Shown: positions 34,790-46,867 of the stretch, piece by piece
How positions within the stretch are numbered: the stretch's first letter is position 1
Layout: each line of letters begins with the position of its first letter
Position numbers and translations under genes: made by a program
Notes under the pieces: model-generated
Seen by the model: the letters and a program-made list of their open reading frames with translations, nothing else
Database searches by the model: none
What the model was told of the DNA's origin: nothing
Assembly (NCBI GenBank): GCA_940337035.1
Contig: OW679203.1
Location: 81,607,061 to 81,671,060, forward strand
Direction: 5' to 3'
Length of the DNA stretch: 64,000 bases
Source: Agriotes lineatus
Taxonomy: Eukaryota; Arthropoda; Insecta; Coleoptera; Elateridae

Positions 34790-37265
34790 TGTAGTTCTAT
34801 TCAAAATGTAAACAAAAAAACCTTGGATCAGATTTTAATTAGCGGACCAATTAAACATAATGTTACGGTTACCAGGGGCGAGTTCCCTATAGTCCCGGAA
34901 GATGTTTTACACCCCACTTTAAATATCACTATTCGGTTATCATCAAAAATTAAGCCAACTATGTACATGAAAAAAAGTATTATCATAACTTCAGGCTTGG
35001 AAATTTCGACCTTCTCACGGATCTAATCCGCTTCACCGACTGGACTTTCTTATATCATCAGATAGATGTGAATGACGCGTTACGAAAATTCTATAATATG
35101 CTTCTTATGCATATCGATACTGCCGTTTCAAAACGTTGTATATAAAACTCGAAATTTCCTGTTTGGTTCACTAGTGAAATAAAGATGTCATTGAAAACCA
35201 AGAATACCCTAAGGAAAATTAAAAATCGTACTCCTGATCAACAATCACAGTACGTAAATGAAAGGCGTAAACTAAAGTATCTCACTAGAGAAGCGTACGC
35301 TGACTATATTAAAGATGCGGAATCTGAAATTACCACCAACCCAAATTTGTTTTGGTCCTACATTAAAAATAAGCAAAATCCCACACTTCCCTCACAATGA
35401 AATGTAATAATGTGGAGGTCCGCGACTCTGGAATTGCTGAGAATTTTGCGCTATACTTTGAATCAGTTTACAATCCAACCCCATCTACATATAAAATTAA
35501 TTGCAATGGCGAAGTTCGAACTAATAATCTTTTCAATCTAGGCTCGGTGACTCACAACGAGTATGTCGCTGCAATTAAAAAATTGAAACCAAAAAAGGCT
35601 GCTGGAGTTGACGGTATTCCTCCGTATATAATTAAGGCGTGTTCAGATTACCTTGAACTCCCACTACTTTATATATTCAATCTCTCCCTTAAAACCCATG
35701 TGTTTCCGGATCACTGGAAAGAGTTATTGATTACCCCAGTATTCAAAGAAGGTGACAAATCCTGCATTGAAAATTATAGACCTATTGCGGTACTATCGGC
35801 TGTTGCTAAATTATTTGAACAGATTATTTACAATAAGCTTTGGAATCATATTGAACATTATGTTAATAGTTCTCAGCATGACTTCGTTCCTAAAAGATCG
35901 ACAAGTACCAATCTAGCAACATTTGTACATGATGTAATCGCTTCTTTTGAAAATAAAAAACAGGTGGATGTTGTATATACGGATTTCAAAAAATGCGTTC
36001 GACACAGTTGATCACGATATCCTATTACAAAAGTTACATACATATGGGGTGTCATCTAGCAATATGCGGTTTTTCAGTTCGTACATGCAAAACAGATATT
36101 TTTATGTAAAGCATGACGGGAATACTTCAGGTAAATTCATAGCTAATTCGGGAGTACCCCAAGGGTCTAATTTGGGCCCAATACTATTCTTAATCTTCAT
36201 TAATGACTTGCTTGACGTATTAATGCACTCAAGTTGCTTACTGTTTGCTGATGACATGAAATTTTACTCTGAAATAGAAAATCCTAATGATAACCTTGCC
36301 CTGCAGGCTGATATTAATCATGTGTACGACTGGAGCCTTAGAAATAAAATCGACTTTAATATATCCAAATGTTGTGTAATGTCATTAACTCTGAAAAAAA
36401 TAAATTAGTTTAACTTATAAAATGAATAATGAAGAGCTCCACAAAACTGCAAATGTTCAAGATTTGGGAGTTCACTACGATTTTAAACTTAAGTTTGACC
36501 TCCACCTTGAAATAATTAAAAACCAAGCTTTACGCAACCTAGGATTTTTAATTAGACAGTCTTACCATCTCAAAAATACTCGAACATTAAAAATGTTGTA
36601 TAATGCGTTCGTTAAATCGAAGCTTGAATATGCATCAGTTGTATGGTATCCAATTAACGTTGGACCAAAACAAAAATTGGAAAAGGTGCAAACAGATTTT
36701 TAAGATATTTATATTATAAACAATTCAATACATATCCAAATTACATGACAGTGAGAACGGTTACGCTCCGGGCGGAGTTTGAGGTACCTAGCTTGGAGGC
36801 ATCCAGAAACTATAGTCTGTTGGTATTTGAATTTAAAATTATGAATTATTACATAAACGATGCGAAACTTTTAAGTTTTCTTAATTTAAAAGTCCCTAGT
36901 AGACCAACACGGTTCACGCCACTATTCTACATTCCTTTTTCATCATTATCTAGAAATTCACCTATTAATATTTTTATGAAATTGACAAATGAAGTTTCTG
37001 TTCTAATAGATATTGATTTTGCGCAAACACACCACCTCTTTAAGAAGCAGCTAAAAGAATACTTTTTGATAACTGCTCCCACATAATCACAGTGCGATTT
37101 ATTAGATCCGTTATCTCAGGCAATACCACTTACTTTGCATGATGCAAATGTGTATAAATCCGCTATACAAACCTTGATATAGATATATTTACTTATAATG
37201 TATATGTATATATTCTCTTGTAATTAGGCAATTGCCTGTTTGAGAATAAATTAAATTAAATTAAA
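34790..37265 (+). mobile_element. Broken CR1/Jockey-type LINE, 5' truncated, TTAAA tail
   Basis: Plus-strand LINE beginning at the end of its endonuclease (LDQILISGPIKHNVTV, with HPTLNITI in place of the usual SDH strand, 34800-34940). It continues through the linker (35185-35400) and the reverse transcriptase. RT motifs are KKAAGVDGIPPYIIKA (about 35600), NYRPIAVLSAVAKLFE (about 35775), AFDTVDHDILLQKL (about 36000), SGVPQGSNLGPILFLIFIND (about 36150) and FADD (about 36250). The thumb follows at 36422-37080. Breaks: frameshifts near 35026-35135, 35397 and 36000, and stops near 36408 and 36703. The 3' end is AATAAA (37245-37250) plus TTAAA repeats. It resembles the intact LINE in plan but its tail unit differs, so it is a different family. 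Confidence 0.85.
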
Positions 37266-37518
37266 TATAAATGCGCCACTTTGTTATGATTTAACCGATT
37301 ACATATCTCTCGCAGTTTCTGTACTCGCAGCCGATTTTAACTCACTTTTATCTACAACTATTTAAAAATGCATTTACTCTTTTATAATTCCATTTTAAAT
37401 CTGTGCAATACAACCTCCTATCCTAATGGGAACAACAGTGCGATTATTTCATTAGTTTGTTGGTAATAAGCGTGCAAAGCTTAAGTGTATTATAACTTGC
37501 ATTTATACAATCCTTAAC

Positions 37519-37772
37519 CCTTCTCCTTCCTCTTATTATAGGCCAGTGGCCTGTTTTAACCATAAAGTAGTTCTGTGAGCCCTCTTTGCTCTTAGGCCGG
37601 GTAAGTGGATAGCCTTGCCCGCCCGTCTAAAGTGAGGAAGAGTTAACGACTATCATAGGTGTTAGCGTGATAGCCGGGGAGCGTACGATTTTTAAATTTT
37701 AGAGTCGCCGGGATTCGAACCCGGGCCGGCCGCCTGAGAGGAGAGCATTTTCTCGCTGAGCCATCCGCTCAC
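37519..37772 (-). mobile_element. Second tRNA-derived SINE with 11-bp target-site duplication
   Basis: A 254-bp minus-strand element flanked by CAATCCTTAAC at 37508-37518 and 37773-37783. On the minus strand an A box TGGCTCAGCGAG (37752-37763) and B box GGTTCGAATCC (37711-37721) form a tRNA-like head. This is followed by an unrelated body and an AGGAAGGAGAAGG-like purine-rich end at the left. The body does not match the SINE at 18.6 kb, so two different SINE families are present. Confidence 0.8.
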
Positions 37773-37789
37773 CAATCCTTAACACTATT

Positions 37790-38495
37790 TGTAAATATCT
37801 GCTTATAGGATTGTAGCTACTGTTTTTATATTAATGGATTTGAGATCAATGGCGGCTCGTAGATAATTTTGATGGTAGAGCCTACCACCGAATGTAAAAT
37901 GCATTTTCCACCCCCTCACAGACAAAGACAGATTCCGATATCCCCAGATTTAAATATAACGCATAAGTTGGCATTCGCGAAACAGTTAACGAAACATTAC
38001 CGGCTAATAAATAATAAATATAATTTCAAGATGTGCGATAATTTACCAGTAAATTATGAGCATAATAAAATAGATCATACCGCAATTATTTTCCAAAAAT
38101 CCAAATTTACACCGTCTCTCCTGTCGGAATTGTACACATGAGCGCTTTCATATGCTCAGCATTTTTCATCAGGCTGAGGCTGCTTGAGGCTTGAGCCCTC
38201 ACTGTGATGGTTCATATAGAAAATATTTTTATATGTTGATCCACTTTTAGCCACTCTTCGCCCCCTCCAGTCTATAAACTATCGAAAAGCTGAGGAGCCG
38301 TTCCGATTTGGCCCCAATGCGTCCATAAAAGCAAGCTGCGCTTACCATTTAGTTTATAATTATAAAATAAAAATTAGTCGTACTTTGTTTAAACTTCATA
38401 AAAAGGAGAAAAATCTTGCACGGCTGTTTTGTTATGGTAGAGCCATAGCTCTTTGGCTGCTTATAGCTCACCGCCACTTTCTGAGATCTTCCTGT
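37790..38495. other. Anonymous DNA
   Basis: A 90-codon open frame at 37869-38141 has no recognisable domain. Nothing else supported. Confidence 0.4.
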
Positions 38496-38499
38496 TCAA

Positions 38500-40865
38500 T
38501 ACGCCCATGTCCGGGCATCGTGACAGCATCTATGTTGGGCAGTTATTTACTGTGTTTCTCCATAAGTCTGTTTCCATTGCGTTGTGTAGGCATTCGTGCA
38601 CTGAGGAACCGGTCAGCTTCTTTATCTGATCTATATATCGGGAAGGAAAACGAACCCTCGTCTTTTATCTTTTATCGTGCCTGGTACGATAAGTCTCAAG
38701 AGCATCATCACGTCGTCGCATAATATGGCCAAAGTATTTCAATATGAATATTTATGGAGGTACTTGGTCTTTCGTTGATATTTAGTTCATTCAGGACACC
38801 TTTAGCATTCTCCGCCAGAAAACCATCTCAAAGGCGTCAATACGACGTCTATCTGTTGCCCTGAAGGTCCAGCTCTCTGAGGCATACGTCATTATAGGGA
38901 AAACTAGAGATCGAACAAGTCGTAATTTAGTGGACTTCGATATTCCTCTATCCCTCCATATGCGCGTCAGCCTGACTACTGACTTTTTGCCAAGTGTGAT
39001 TCTGAATTTCGCCTTCACAGTCGACGGTGCTAGTTTTTCGAGCACCTATATATTGTAATGGCGAGTCTACCACGTTGTAACGCCTATGTTATGGTATAAT
39101 TACACTTTAGTTTAGTCAATTCTTTTTAAAATTGAATTGTAATTAACTCATTGGCCCTTTTTTAATTATGGATAATCCAGATTATTAAACTGTTAGCTTC
39201 GATAGAAAACACTGCAACACAGGTCAGACTGCTTATATTCTGAAATTTGATTTTTTTTATTTTATGGCAACTCTTATGTCTGTCACCTGATACTTCAAAT
39301 TAATTTTATGCAAAATTAATTAGAAGTACTTTCTCGTTACATTTTTGTCATTCAACAATATCAAATGGTAAGTACTCCCTTAATTAAAATTACCTCACTT
39401 TACTCTTTCTATATTTTCTTTCAGTTTTCATTTAAATACCTGTATTCTATTATCTGTTATTGGACTCGACACTCTGCTCTACCAAGCCCAATGTATCCAG
39501 CAACCTCACCAAGGTTTCCCAATTTCCAATAACAATGACTTCCTTGCCCAAACACACGACAAGGCACCTATCAACCCTTTTTAGCAGCAATGCTAGCAGC
39601 AATCACCATCTACGTCGTCCCACCAAAATCCTCAAGCTACCGAAAACCTGATATTACGAACCTCAACTAGATGCAAGTTATAAGATGTTACTTCAATGAC
39701 AAGCTTGTCGAATTAGAACTCCGTCAGATTAACATCTCCTATCCACCCCATAAAACGCTCACTCTGCTAACAATCTCGATGTAAACCACTTCCATTAAAA
39801 ACCATTCCTTGTTATCCAATTCAGATGACGCAATGTAATTTGATAATAAACTCAGTTCTGCATCCCCTTCCAGAAATTTGCCTTTGTAGATTATAACTTT
39901 GGTATTCTCACCACATTCTGTATCTTCATCTATATAGTCTGCACATCTTCTATCCTTTTAACATTTTAGTTTCTAGTTTTACACCACGCCACTTTTATTT
40001 ACATTTTTAACCCTTTTATTCACTAAATAGCTTATTAATACTTTTCTAAAGAGTTTATTTTTATAATCTCAACCTATACAAATTGTATTATATCTTTCTG
40101 TATCAAATTTTATTATACTAATCAATAAATATCCCCTCAGTGGTCTAGTTTAGCATCTATTTTACAGTCCAACACATTATAGAAGGTCTATTATATTTGT
40201 GTAATACCTAATATGTTAAATAGTATATCTCGAAAAAATATTTGCCATCAATTCCCCCCTTATGTTAAAATCCTACTGTTTCTTATGTAGCTTCATTTAA
40301 TTGAATTTTAAATTATATTTCCTTTATTAATCAAATGCATTTTAATAATCTTGATGTCCATTTCAAAGTTAAATTCATCTTTGTAATTTTTAATAATGTA
40401 TTCTTTTAACGTTATTAATCTGATTTTAAATCTCTGTACCAATACCATACCAATATATTAGATTTTCTGCGACCTCGATCTCGTCGATGCTTTTGTAATT
40501 GTCCTTTCGATTTTAATTTGCTCGGTTGACAACTAACATTTTGCTTTTTGTCGCATTTATTTCGAGTCCAAATTCTTCACTAGTCACTTTTATACGTCTC
40601 AGGAGCTCTTCGGATACTGCCAGTAGTGTCGTATCGTCTGCGTATCTCAAATTTGAGACTTTTCTTTCGCCGATAGAGATTCCACCATCCTATCTTCTCA
40701 CAGCTGTGCGTATTATCCATTCTCCATAAATATTGAACAAATTTGATGAGATGATACAACCTTGTCTCACTCCTTTTCCAACCTTAAAAGGCCCTGGTAA
40801 CTGGTGTCCCACTGTGACTTGGGCTTCGTTGGAGCGGTAGAGGTTATGGATTCGCGATGTCCTTT
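38500..40865 (-). mobile_element. RTE-like LINE split by an LTR-like insertion
   Basis: Two minus-strand halves of one reverse transcriptase. The 5' half (40865-40457) gives IHNLYRSNEAQVTVGHQLPG, KVGKGVRQGCIISSNLFNIY, SNLRYADDTTLLAVSEELL and SEEFGLEINATKSKMLVVN. The 3' half (39049-38500) gives RITLGKKSVVRLTRIWRDRG, KLRLVRSLVFPIMTYASESW, RRIDAFEMVFWRRMLKVS, YFGHIMRRRDDALE and a C-terminal IDQIKKLTGSSVHECLHNA. YADD is intact in the 5' half. The break falls just before the expected YLG motif, exactly at the inserted element. It is 5' truncated and has a few stops. Confidence 0.8.
39054..40452 (+). mobile_element. LTR-like insertion (copy A) inside the RTE element
   Basis: A 1.4-kb unit beginning TGTAATGG and ending CATACCA. 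It is flanked by ATAT at 39050-39053 and 40453-40456, embedded in a TA-rich target. TG...CA ends with a 4-bp duplication point to a solo LTR of a Ty3/gypsy-like element. Homologous to 53.0-54.4 kb (minus strand), sharing CCACGTTGTAACGCCTAT near the start. Both copies keep a 57-58 bp intron-like stretch (here 39368-39424, GTAAGT to TTTCAG) followed by a small frame starting with MDS-like sequence (39460-39651, here with TTG in place of ATG). No gag or pol. Confidence 0.65.
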
Positions 40866-40869
40866 AAAG

Positions 40870-43255
40870 ATTTTGGGGTTTTTAAGTTAGCTTTTTCAAA
40901 ATAATTGTACACAACTGAACTGTTAAATTGCATTACAGACACATTTAAAACAGATTTTGTTAATATTTGGTAATCTTACAAAAATCATGGTTGAAAGCCA
41001 ATAATTTACAAATTGTAACATTTTCATGGACAAGGGTTTATGCAGGTAATATTTATCGCGTTTCATTAAAAACAAATAAAAATATTTTAAATCTGCACAT
41101 AGGATCTATGTTACAAACGGTTGCAGTATGTTGTTATTTAAATAACAACCTTCTGCCGTAAGGGATCTCGCCCTCAATAAGTATGTAATAAATAATTGTA
41201 AAAACACTTCTTCTGTATAGAATTCAAACTTATTTTACAAAATTTCTAAAAAAATTTACATTTTTTTCAAATAACTAAGGTTAAAAATGTACATATCCTA
41301 TTATAGCATAAAGCAAACGTTCTTTCATTTGTAATTTTGCCTGTTTGAAACATAACGGTGCTATATAATTTATGCTAGAAGTTCAGTTTTCTTTAAATAA
41401 ACTACACACCCATAGGAATTATATAAAAACGCATTTATTAACACTCCTATTAGACATAACACATAACTATTGCGTTTAATTAACTGAATTTGTTGAAAAC
41501 ATGCGCTTTAAAGTTGCGACATAATTAGGTAGTTTATATACTGCGATAATAATGTTCAAGCCAAATGTAAAACAACATCCGCGGTACATAAAATATGTAA
41601 TATAGGAAATATAGCTCTTATGAACCACTAATTTCACAATTGCTCGGTCAGATATTACATATAAATAACAAAATAGTGCGAACACTAAGTGCTGGTAAAC
41701 GAATGCCTTGAGCACTAGGCGTCAGTATTGGCAGAATACGTCTCCTTCGCCTTCATCATATTAATTAATTTTGTACTTGTTATTGGTTGCAGTAAAATCT
41801 CGTTATTCCAATTTCGCCGTATTAACTTTGAGGGTTAAGGCACTAAAACCTTGAGCGGCTATATTAAAACAGTTGCTCGCTCACAAACAAGAATGTTTCT
41901 TAAAATGTCTGCCCTACTTTTTGAAATTAACTTACAATGACGTCATTGATCTTCCCAAAAAATTACATTTCTATTAAATATATTACGAATAAATTAACTA
42001 TAAAAATTAATTTCGGATTAAGTTTAGACGGTCACAAAATCTTTATCCGAGAAATTCCTTTTGGCGTATTGCCTATAAAATTAAGTTAATATGCAAGCTT
42101 CAAATAAACTAATCAGTCGTTATGGGACTAATTGTTTAAAAATCAATCGCGAATATAATGTTTTTCTTGGAGAATAATAACGAAAGAGTAAAATACGCTT
42201 CATCATTGCAGTTAAAATTTAAAAATGTGTCCAGTTATAAATGTTTTTAGTATAATATTTTTCGAAACATTTTAATAAATAAAAAAAATCTTACTTAAAT
42301 GAAAAAAAATATTCGCCCCTCGTCACTAAAGATTAAAATTTACAGTAAAACATAATACATCAACGTGAAAAAGTAAATAAATAGGACAATTTAACTGGTG
42401 TAATTGTCAACCAATGGCATTCTTCAATTTAAAAATAAACTACCAATCGAACGACTGTTTTATTGACAAGAGTTCGAGGAGCTTTATTTCAGCGACAATA
42501 ATTCGAGGAGCTTTATTTCAGCCACAATTTTTCTGTAACTATTTTTTAATGAAAAACAACTTAGATTATAATATTAGTGTTAGGGGTATTTTTATTGACC
42601 ACTTTCGATACTTTAAAAATTAAGACGAATAGGACTCTAGGTCGAAATATTCCAGACAATTTTTGCTCTTCAGATTGTCTCGTTTCTGTTGCTTTAGAAA
42701 ATAACGACGAGTGCAAGCACTTCGTTCGCACATACATATCGCAATCCTTATATCACGACATGGAGATTATTTTTAATGTCTATAGATATACTTTTTTTAC
42801 AATTCGGGGAACTACAACGATATTTAATATTTAACTTTTAGGAATTTAATAGCAGGGATTTTATGGTTTCTTTAGGTAAAAACTTCTCAACTATTATTGC
42901 CAAAACCTTCAAATAGTAAATAAACAAGGTACTAAAATGTAGGTAGTGTAAGTAATATAAGATTACTACCTATTTATCCTTATACCTAAATTCTATGTAC
43001 TCCGGTTTAATTGCACATTATTTCATTGAAATTAAAAAATAGTGTTTACTGGAAACGTACTAAGTTGACGTACTTTTTCCATATTTAGTTGCTGTTTTGT
43101 GATAACTTGTTTTGCAGAAAATTTTAATCGTTTTAATATGTTACAAAATAATATAAGCATTATAATTTACTCTTTAGATTAAATACCATTTATTGTGAAA
43201 GAATTTCTCCAATACTCTAAGAAATGTTTAGATCTTAGCAAACAATTTTCACAGA
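40870..43255. other. Anonymous AT-rich DNA
   Basis: No gene supported. A small tandem repeat of about 28 bp (two units starting TTCGAGGAGCTTTATTTCAG at 42473 and 42502) is the only structure noted. Confidence 0.45.
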
Positions 43256-43261
43256 TAATCT

Positions 43262-43575
43262 TATAAGAGCATTAATTCTTTCCGGAAATGTTTTTGAGAG
43301 CGTTCCCACAACGTTGTATTAATTTGTCCGAGCGGGACGCGAGGGCAAATTATGACGTTGTTGGAATGCACACAAAATAATTTCCGAATATTAATTAATG
43401 CTCGAATGCAGATTCGGTAAGAAAATTGTAACGACACAAACCCTCAAAGTTAGGTTGGTCTACCTACAAAAAATTTCCAAAAAATGTTTTTGTTGTCTTG
43501 GTTACGGCTCGTGAAATATTTTTTCTATTGGTCATTAATGAGTGTCGCACGATTTTCTTCTAGTATTTTTTCATG
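43262..43575 (-). repeat. Dispersed repeat containing a long palindrome
   Basis: Inverted partner of 12930-13155. Positions 43268-43402 form an imperfect palindrome of about 60-bp arms (left arm begins AGCATTAATT, right arm ends AATTAATGCT) around a GC-rich loop near GAGCGGGACGCGAG. A foldback MITE fused to, or forming the end of, the longer repeat fits best. No coding capacity. Confidence 0.65.
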
Positions 43576-43579
43576 GGAA

Positions 43580-44960
43580 TATAAGTGGAAACTATTGACA
43601 ATTGAATGCTATAGATTTTTTTTTTGCTTACTGTCATAGTTTTGCGAAGCTTATTTCTTTGACGGAGTCTCAACTTTATTAGTGCAAACTTATATTACCA
43701 GACATTTAGCTTCTTTAAACGAATTTTCATTTAATTCGTCTATTTATATGCCACTTTAATGATAAAGTTTTAATCAAGAAATTGCGATCTGATTTTATCC
43801 ATTTGCTTATACTCTTCGACAGCTATTTTACCTGTTTGAACTTTTAAAGCAGAAAAATTAATTTGTGTTGCGTCATACAATTTTTGCTAAAATCGCGTTT
43901 CATTAAAAAGATAACATAAAGTTATGTGCACAATGTATTTAGTTGACAAGTTAAAGAATGTCTCACGAGGAATCGTCCTAGAAGATGGTCGGATGTATAC
44001 TATGCTATAATTCTGAGCTCTAAGTACACCAGTTGTAATTTGAACGTGCCATCACATTAATCAGGAAAAGAATGTAGATGAGCGACTACAATACAAATAT
44101 TACATCACAAAGGTTTTCAGCATAAAATTGCGTGGGCATCTACACCTTCAGAATTTTGTGTTAAAAGTTGTACGAAATACACGATAACAACTACAACTGA
44201 GCACAAAGGACATACGCCTTTAACGTTAAGGAAAAGCCACCGTACGTTGTGGATGTTGCGATCGCAGCCGCGATCTTTACAGGCCATTTATTTATAAGCA
44301 GCAAATAGATTTATGCTTGAATAGTAACTTACAGTTTCTTATGTCATCTCTCTTCTCTTACCAATGGATAAACCAAGGACGTGCGGTTTTCACATGGTCT
44401 TTGCGAGAAACTGGGCTGGTGTAGTTGCTATTAAAATAACTTCTGACCTAATTTTTACTCTGAGAATCTTGCAATATAAATTGCAGCAGTGCTATCAGCA
44501 GAGTGGTAGAATTTTTAAAACCATGCCATTCGTTCCGTATCAGTTTTGATCGACATTACACTAACGTCAGAGAAAGCTGAAGTCGTGAGCACGAAAGAAA
44601 TGTTGCAGTAAATGGCAAAGAAGTGTAAAAATCAACCGCTATTAATTTGATATAAAGATTTATAACCTGAAGAGTAACACCAACAGTAATACACATATCA
44701 CTTGAAATTTTGCAATTTAGCAATTTTTGGAACAATTAGCTATATCTATTGGTTTAATTTTCATATTATAACAATCGCTACGCATAATCTGTTTTATTTT
44801 GATAAATCGAAGATGTGGTATGAACAGGTTTCATTTTGACGTTATGTATAGTTAATTATGCAGTTTTTATATTTATTTTATGGAGGCCACAGTTTAATAA
44901 TAATATATTTTTACTTTTGCTATATCGCTAGAAAATAGAACATTCTTTAGATCCATCACT
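43580..44960. other. Anonymous AT-rich DNA
   Basis: No gene or repeat structure supported. Confidence 0.45.
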
Positions 44961-44966
44961 GGCACT

Positions 44967-45057
44967 TAGAGCTGGGCGACATATCGATATATCGCTATTT
45001 TTTCTATATCGATGTATCCATATGTGGAAATATAGGATATCGATATATCGAATATCA
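44967..45057 (+). mobile_element. hAT-terminus-like remnant
   Basis: Starts TAGAGCTGGGCGACATATCG and continues with several ATATCGATATATCG-type palindromic blocks. Many hAT elements open with a (C/T)AGRG.TGGGCGATATATCG-like end. No matching inverted end is visible nearby, so this is probably one end of a lost element or a very short derivative. Confidence 0.35.
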
Positions 45058-45401
45058 AACGTTGCTAGAAATCCAAGGGGCTACATTCGCCTTACGTATG
45101 ATTATTAACTTATACCTGAAAAGTACGAGGCTTAAAAGCTTCGAATACCACAAGCAGATCTTGTTTTATTTAAGAAACTATTTTTTTTATCAAACTAACA
45201 TGTGATTCAAAGACTGAAACGAATTCTTTCTCAGGGTTCCATGAAATTTAAACAAATTGTTTGATTTTCAATACATAAGGAACACTTTAATTTTCAGTTC
45301 ACGAGTTTTTTAGATCAAAGGAAATTACTTCCTTTATTCTGATGAAATTTCGGTCTTAAATTACATTAGTACATTAGTATGGTAAAGTGGGTTGGTTACG
45401 G

Positions 45402-45845
45402 TGTTTGTTAGAAATTACACACACGAATAACTCCACCACTTTTAATATTCTTTATTTACGCAACGGATTACAGACATAAATTAACTGGTTACGGATTTGC
45501 TACTATACTATTACAAGTGTGGATCGAATAGGTCTTTTTAATCAGCATACATGTGAACGTTTGTGGATCTGACACTTAGCTCCTGAAACATCCCAAAATG
45601 AATGCTTCAGTATGTATGAGATTAATATTAAACATGTGGGAATCTGACCCGACATGTGCCAGACGACCAGAGTGGTTGTTGGGCTAAGACCTAGTACGCA
45701 ATGATCCTCTTCAACCCCATCGCTCTGGTTTATATACCTATGTTACACAATTTACACAATATACAAAAACGATTTTCTATTCTAGTGACAACAATGGTAT
45801 TGTATTCACAAAACGGAGGATGCGTTCACTTTCACTTGGGACGCA
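45402..45845 (-). mobile_element. Probable 444-bp solo LTR
   Basis: A unit with TG...CA ends and a 4-bp direct repeat ACGG at 45398-45401 and 45846-45849. Read on the minus strand it starts TGCGTCCCAAGTG, has a TATA box (GTATATAAACC, about 45738-45728) and, about 275 bp further on, an AATAAAG polyadenylation-like signal (about 45456). It ends GAAATTTC..AACA. That is the order expected for U3-R-U5. No internal gag-pol sequence adjoins it. Confidence 0.5.
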
Positions 45846-46185
45846 ACGGTTGGGTTTTATGAGTTTATGACACACTTGAAATTCACTAGATTTTTACAGC
45901 TGCAGTTTTGTATTGTGACTTCACTTTCGCTTCTGATTTAGGAAAGTGTATTTTAAGAAACCCTTTTAGTTCGAGGGACGTTGAATAATTTCTCTCCATT
46001 GAATTCCGCGCACAAATCACCTTTTTAACTGCGTGCATCCGTTTGCTAGAAAGTTTTCTAATGGTACTTAAGCTAACTGCTTGCATTTCACAAATATTTA
46101 TTGCGGACTGGCACTGTATACTTTAAAGTCGAGCTTCCTTTCTTTGGAATTCTTACGCTAACTGTTGACAACGAGTTATTGCGAT

Positions 46186-46545
46186 TTATGGCTCCACTAC
46201 ACTAGGAATGTCTTCTGATCCTACATTCTGAATTTTAATTCTATTTTCTTCTTTCTTGTTTGGTGGTGGCGCATCGTATAATTTTCCATAGTATTTTTGT
46301 ACTGTTTCTTTTAACTGTTTTTTTTCTGTTATTATTTCATTGTTTTCATTTTGAAGTTTTGTTATTTGACTTTTGCCTTCTGACATAGATTTCAAGGTTT
46401 GTTTTAGGCTTTTCCCCTCTTCTAGTGTATTTTTTATTTTTTCCATTTCGTAACTTCTAATATCCTGTCTAATTTTTTGTTTTATTGTTTTATTTATTGC
46501 GATTATATCTCTCCTGTCATTCGTGTTTTGTTTCCTCATACGCTT
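46186..46545 (-). mobile_element. RTE-like LINE fragment (linker before RT)
   Basis: A 117-codon minus-strand frame with the Lys-rich linker between endonuclease and reverse transcriptase of RTE-like elements. Motifs are IAINKTIKQKIRQDIRSYEM, EEGKSLKQTLK, a long charged segment, then QKYYGKLYD and EDIPSV. The element stops there, before any RT motif. Its upstream edge abuts the Penelope-like fragment. Confidence 0.55.
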
Positions 46546-46547
46546 CC

Positions 46548-46800
46548 GTTTATCTAATCACAATGGGAATAATTAATTTCGTAAATTCCGATCTCTCTAT
46601 AGTCCTCAGTTTGTCTTTTGGATTTCCCAACAAATTTCTAATATTGTTGTTTGAACCATACACAACTTTATGGCCCGATTCTTTAAAAACGTTTGCTAGG
46701 CCTTTTGTAGCCGGGTGAAACGGAATTTTGATGTACTTGAGTCCTTCACTTCTAAGAGACGAGAGTTGTGGAATTTCAAACGTCCAATTTTGTTTTTTGT
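46548..46800 (-). mobile_element. Penelope-like element fragment (end of RT, start of GIY-YIG)
   Basis: The minus strand reads FEIPQLSSLRSEGLKYIKIP, then VVYGSNNNIRNLLGNPKDKL and RTIERS. After a frame change it continues GIYEINYSHCD. In Penelope-like elements the region after the reverse transcriptase reads '..IPF', then 'LL..PKDKL....SGIY.I.C..C...YIGQT', which this follows closely, up to the first strand of the GIY-YIG endonuclease. The rest of the nuclease is missing. It sits head-to-tail with an RTE fragment, so one inserted into or recombined with the other. Confidence 0.6.
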
Positions 46801-46867
46801 TTCCTAATCAAATTGTGGATAATTTTAGAAAAGAAGCTACTGTACACTATTACCTTTAGAGTGTGAA

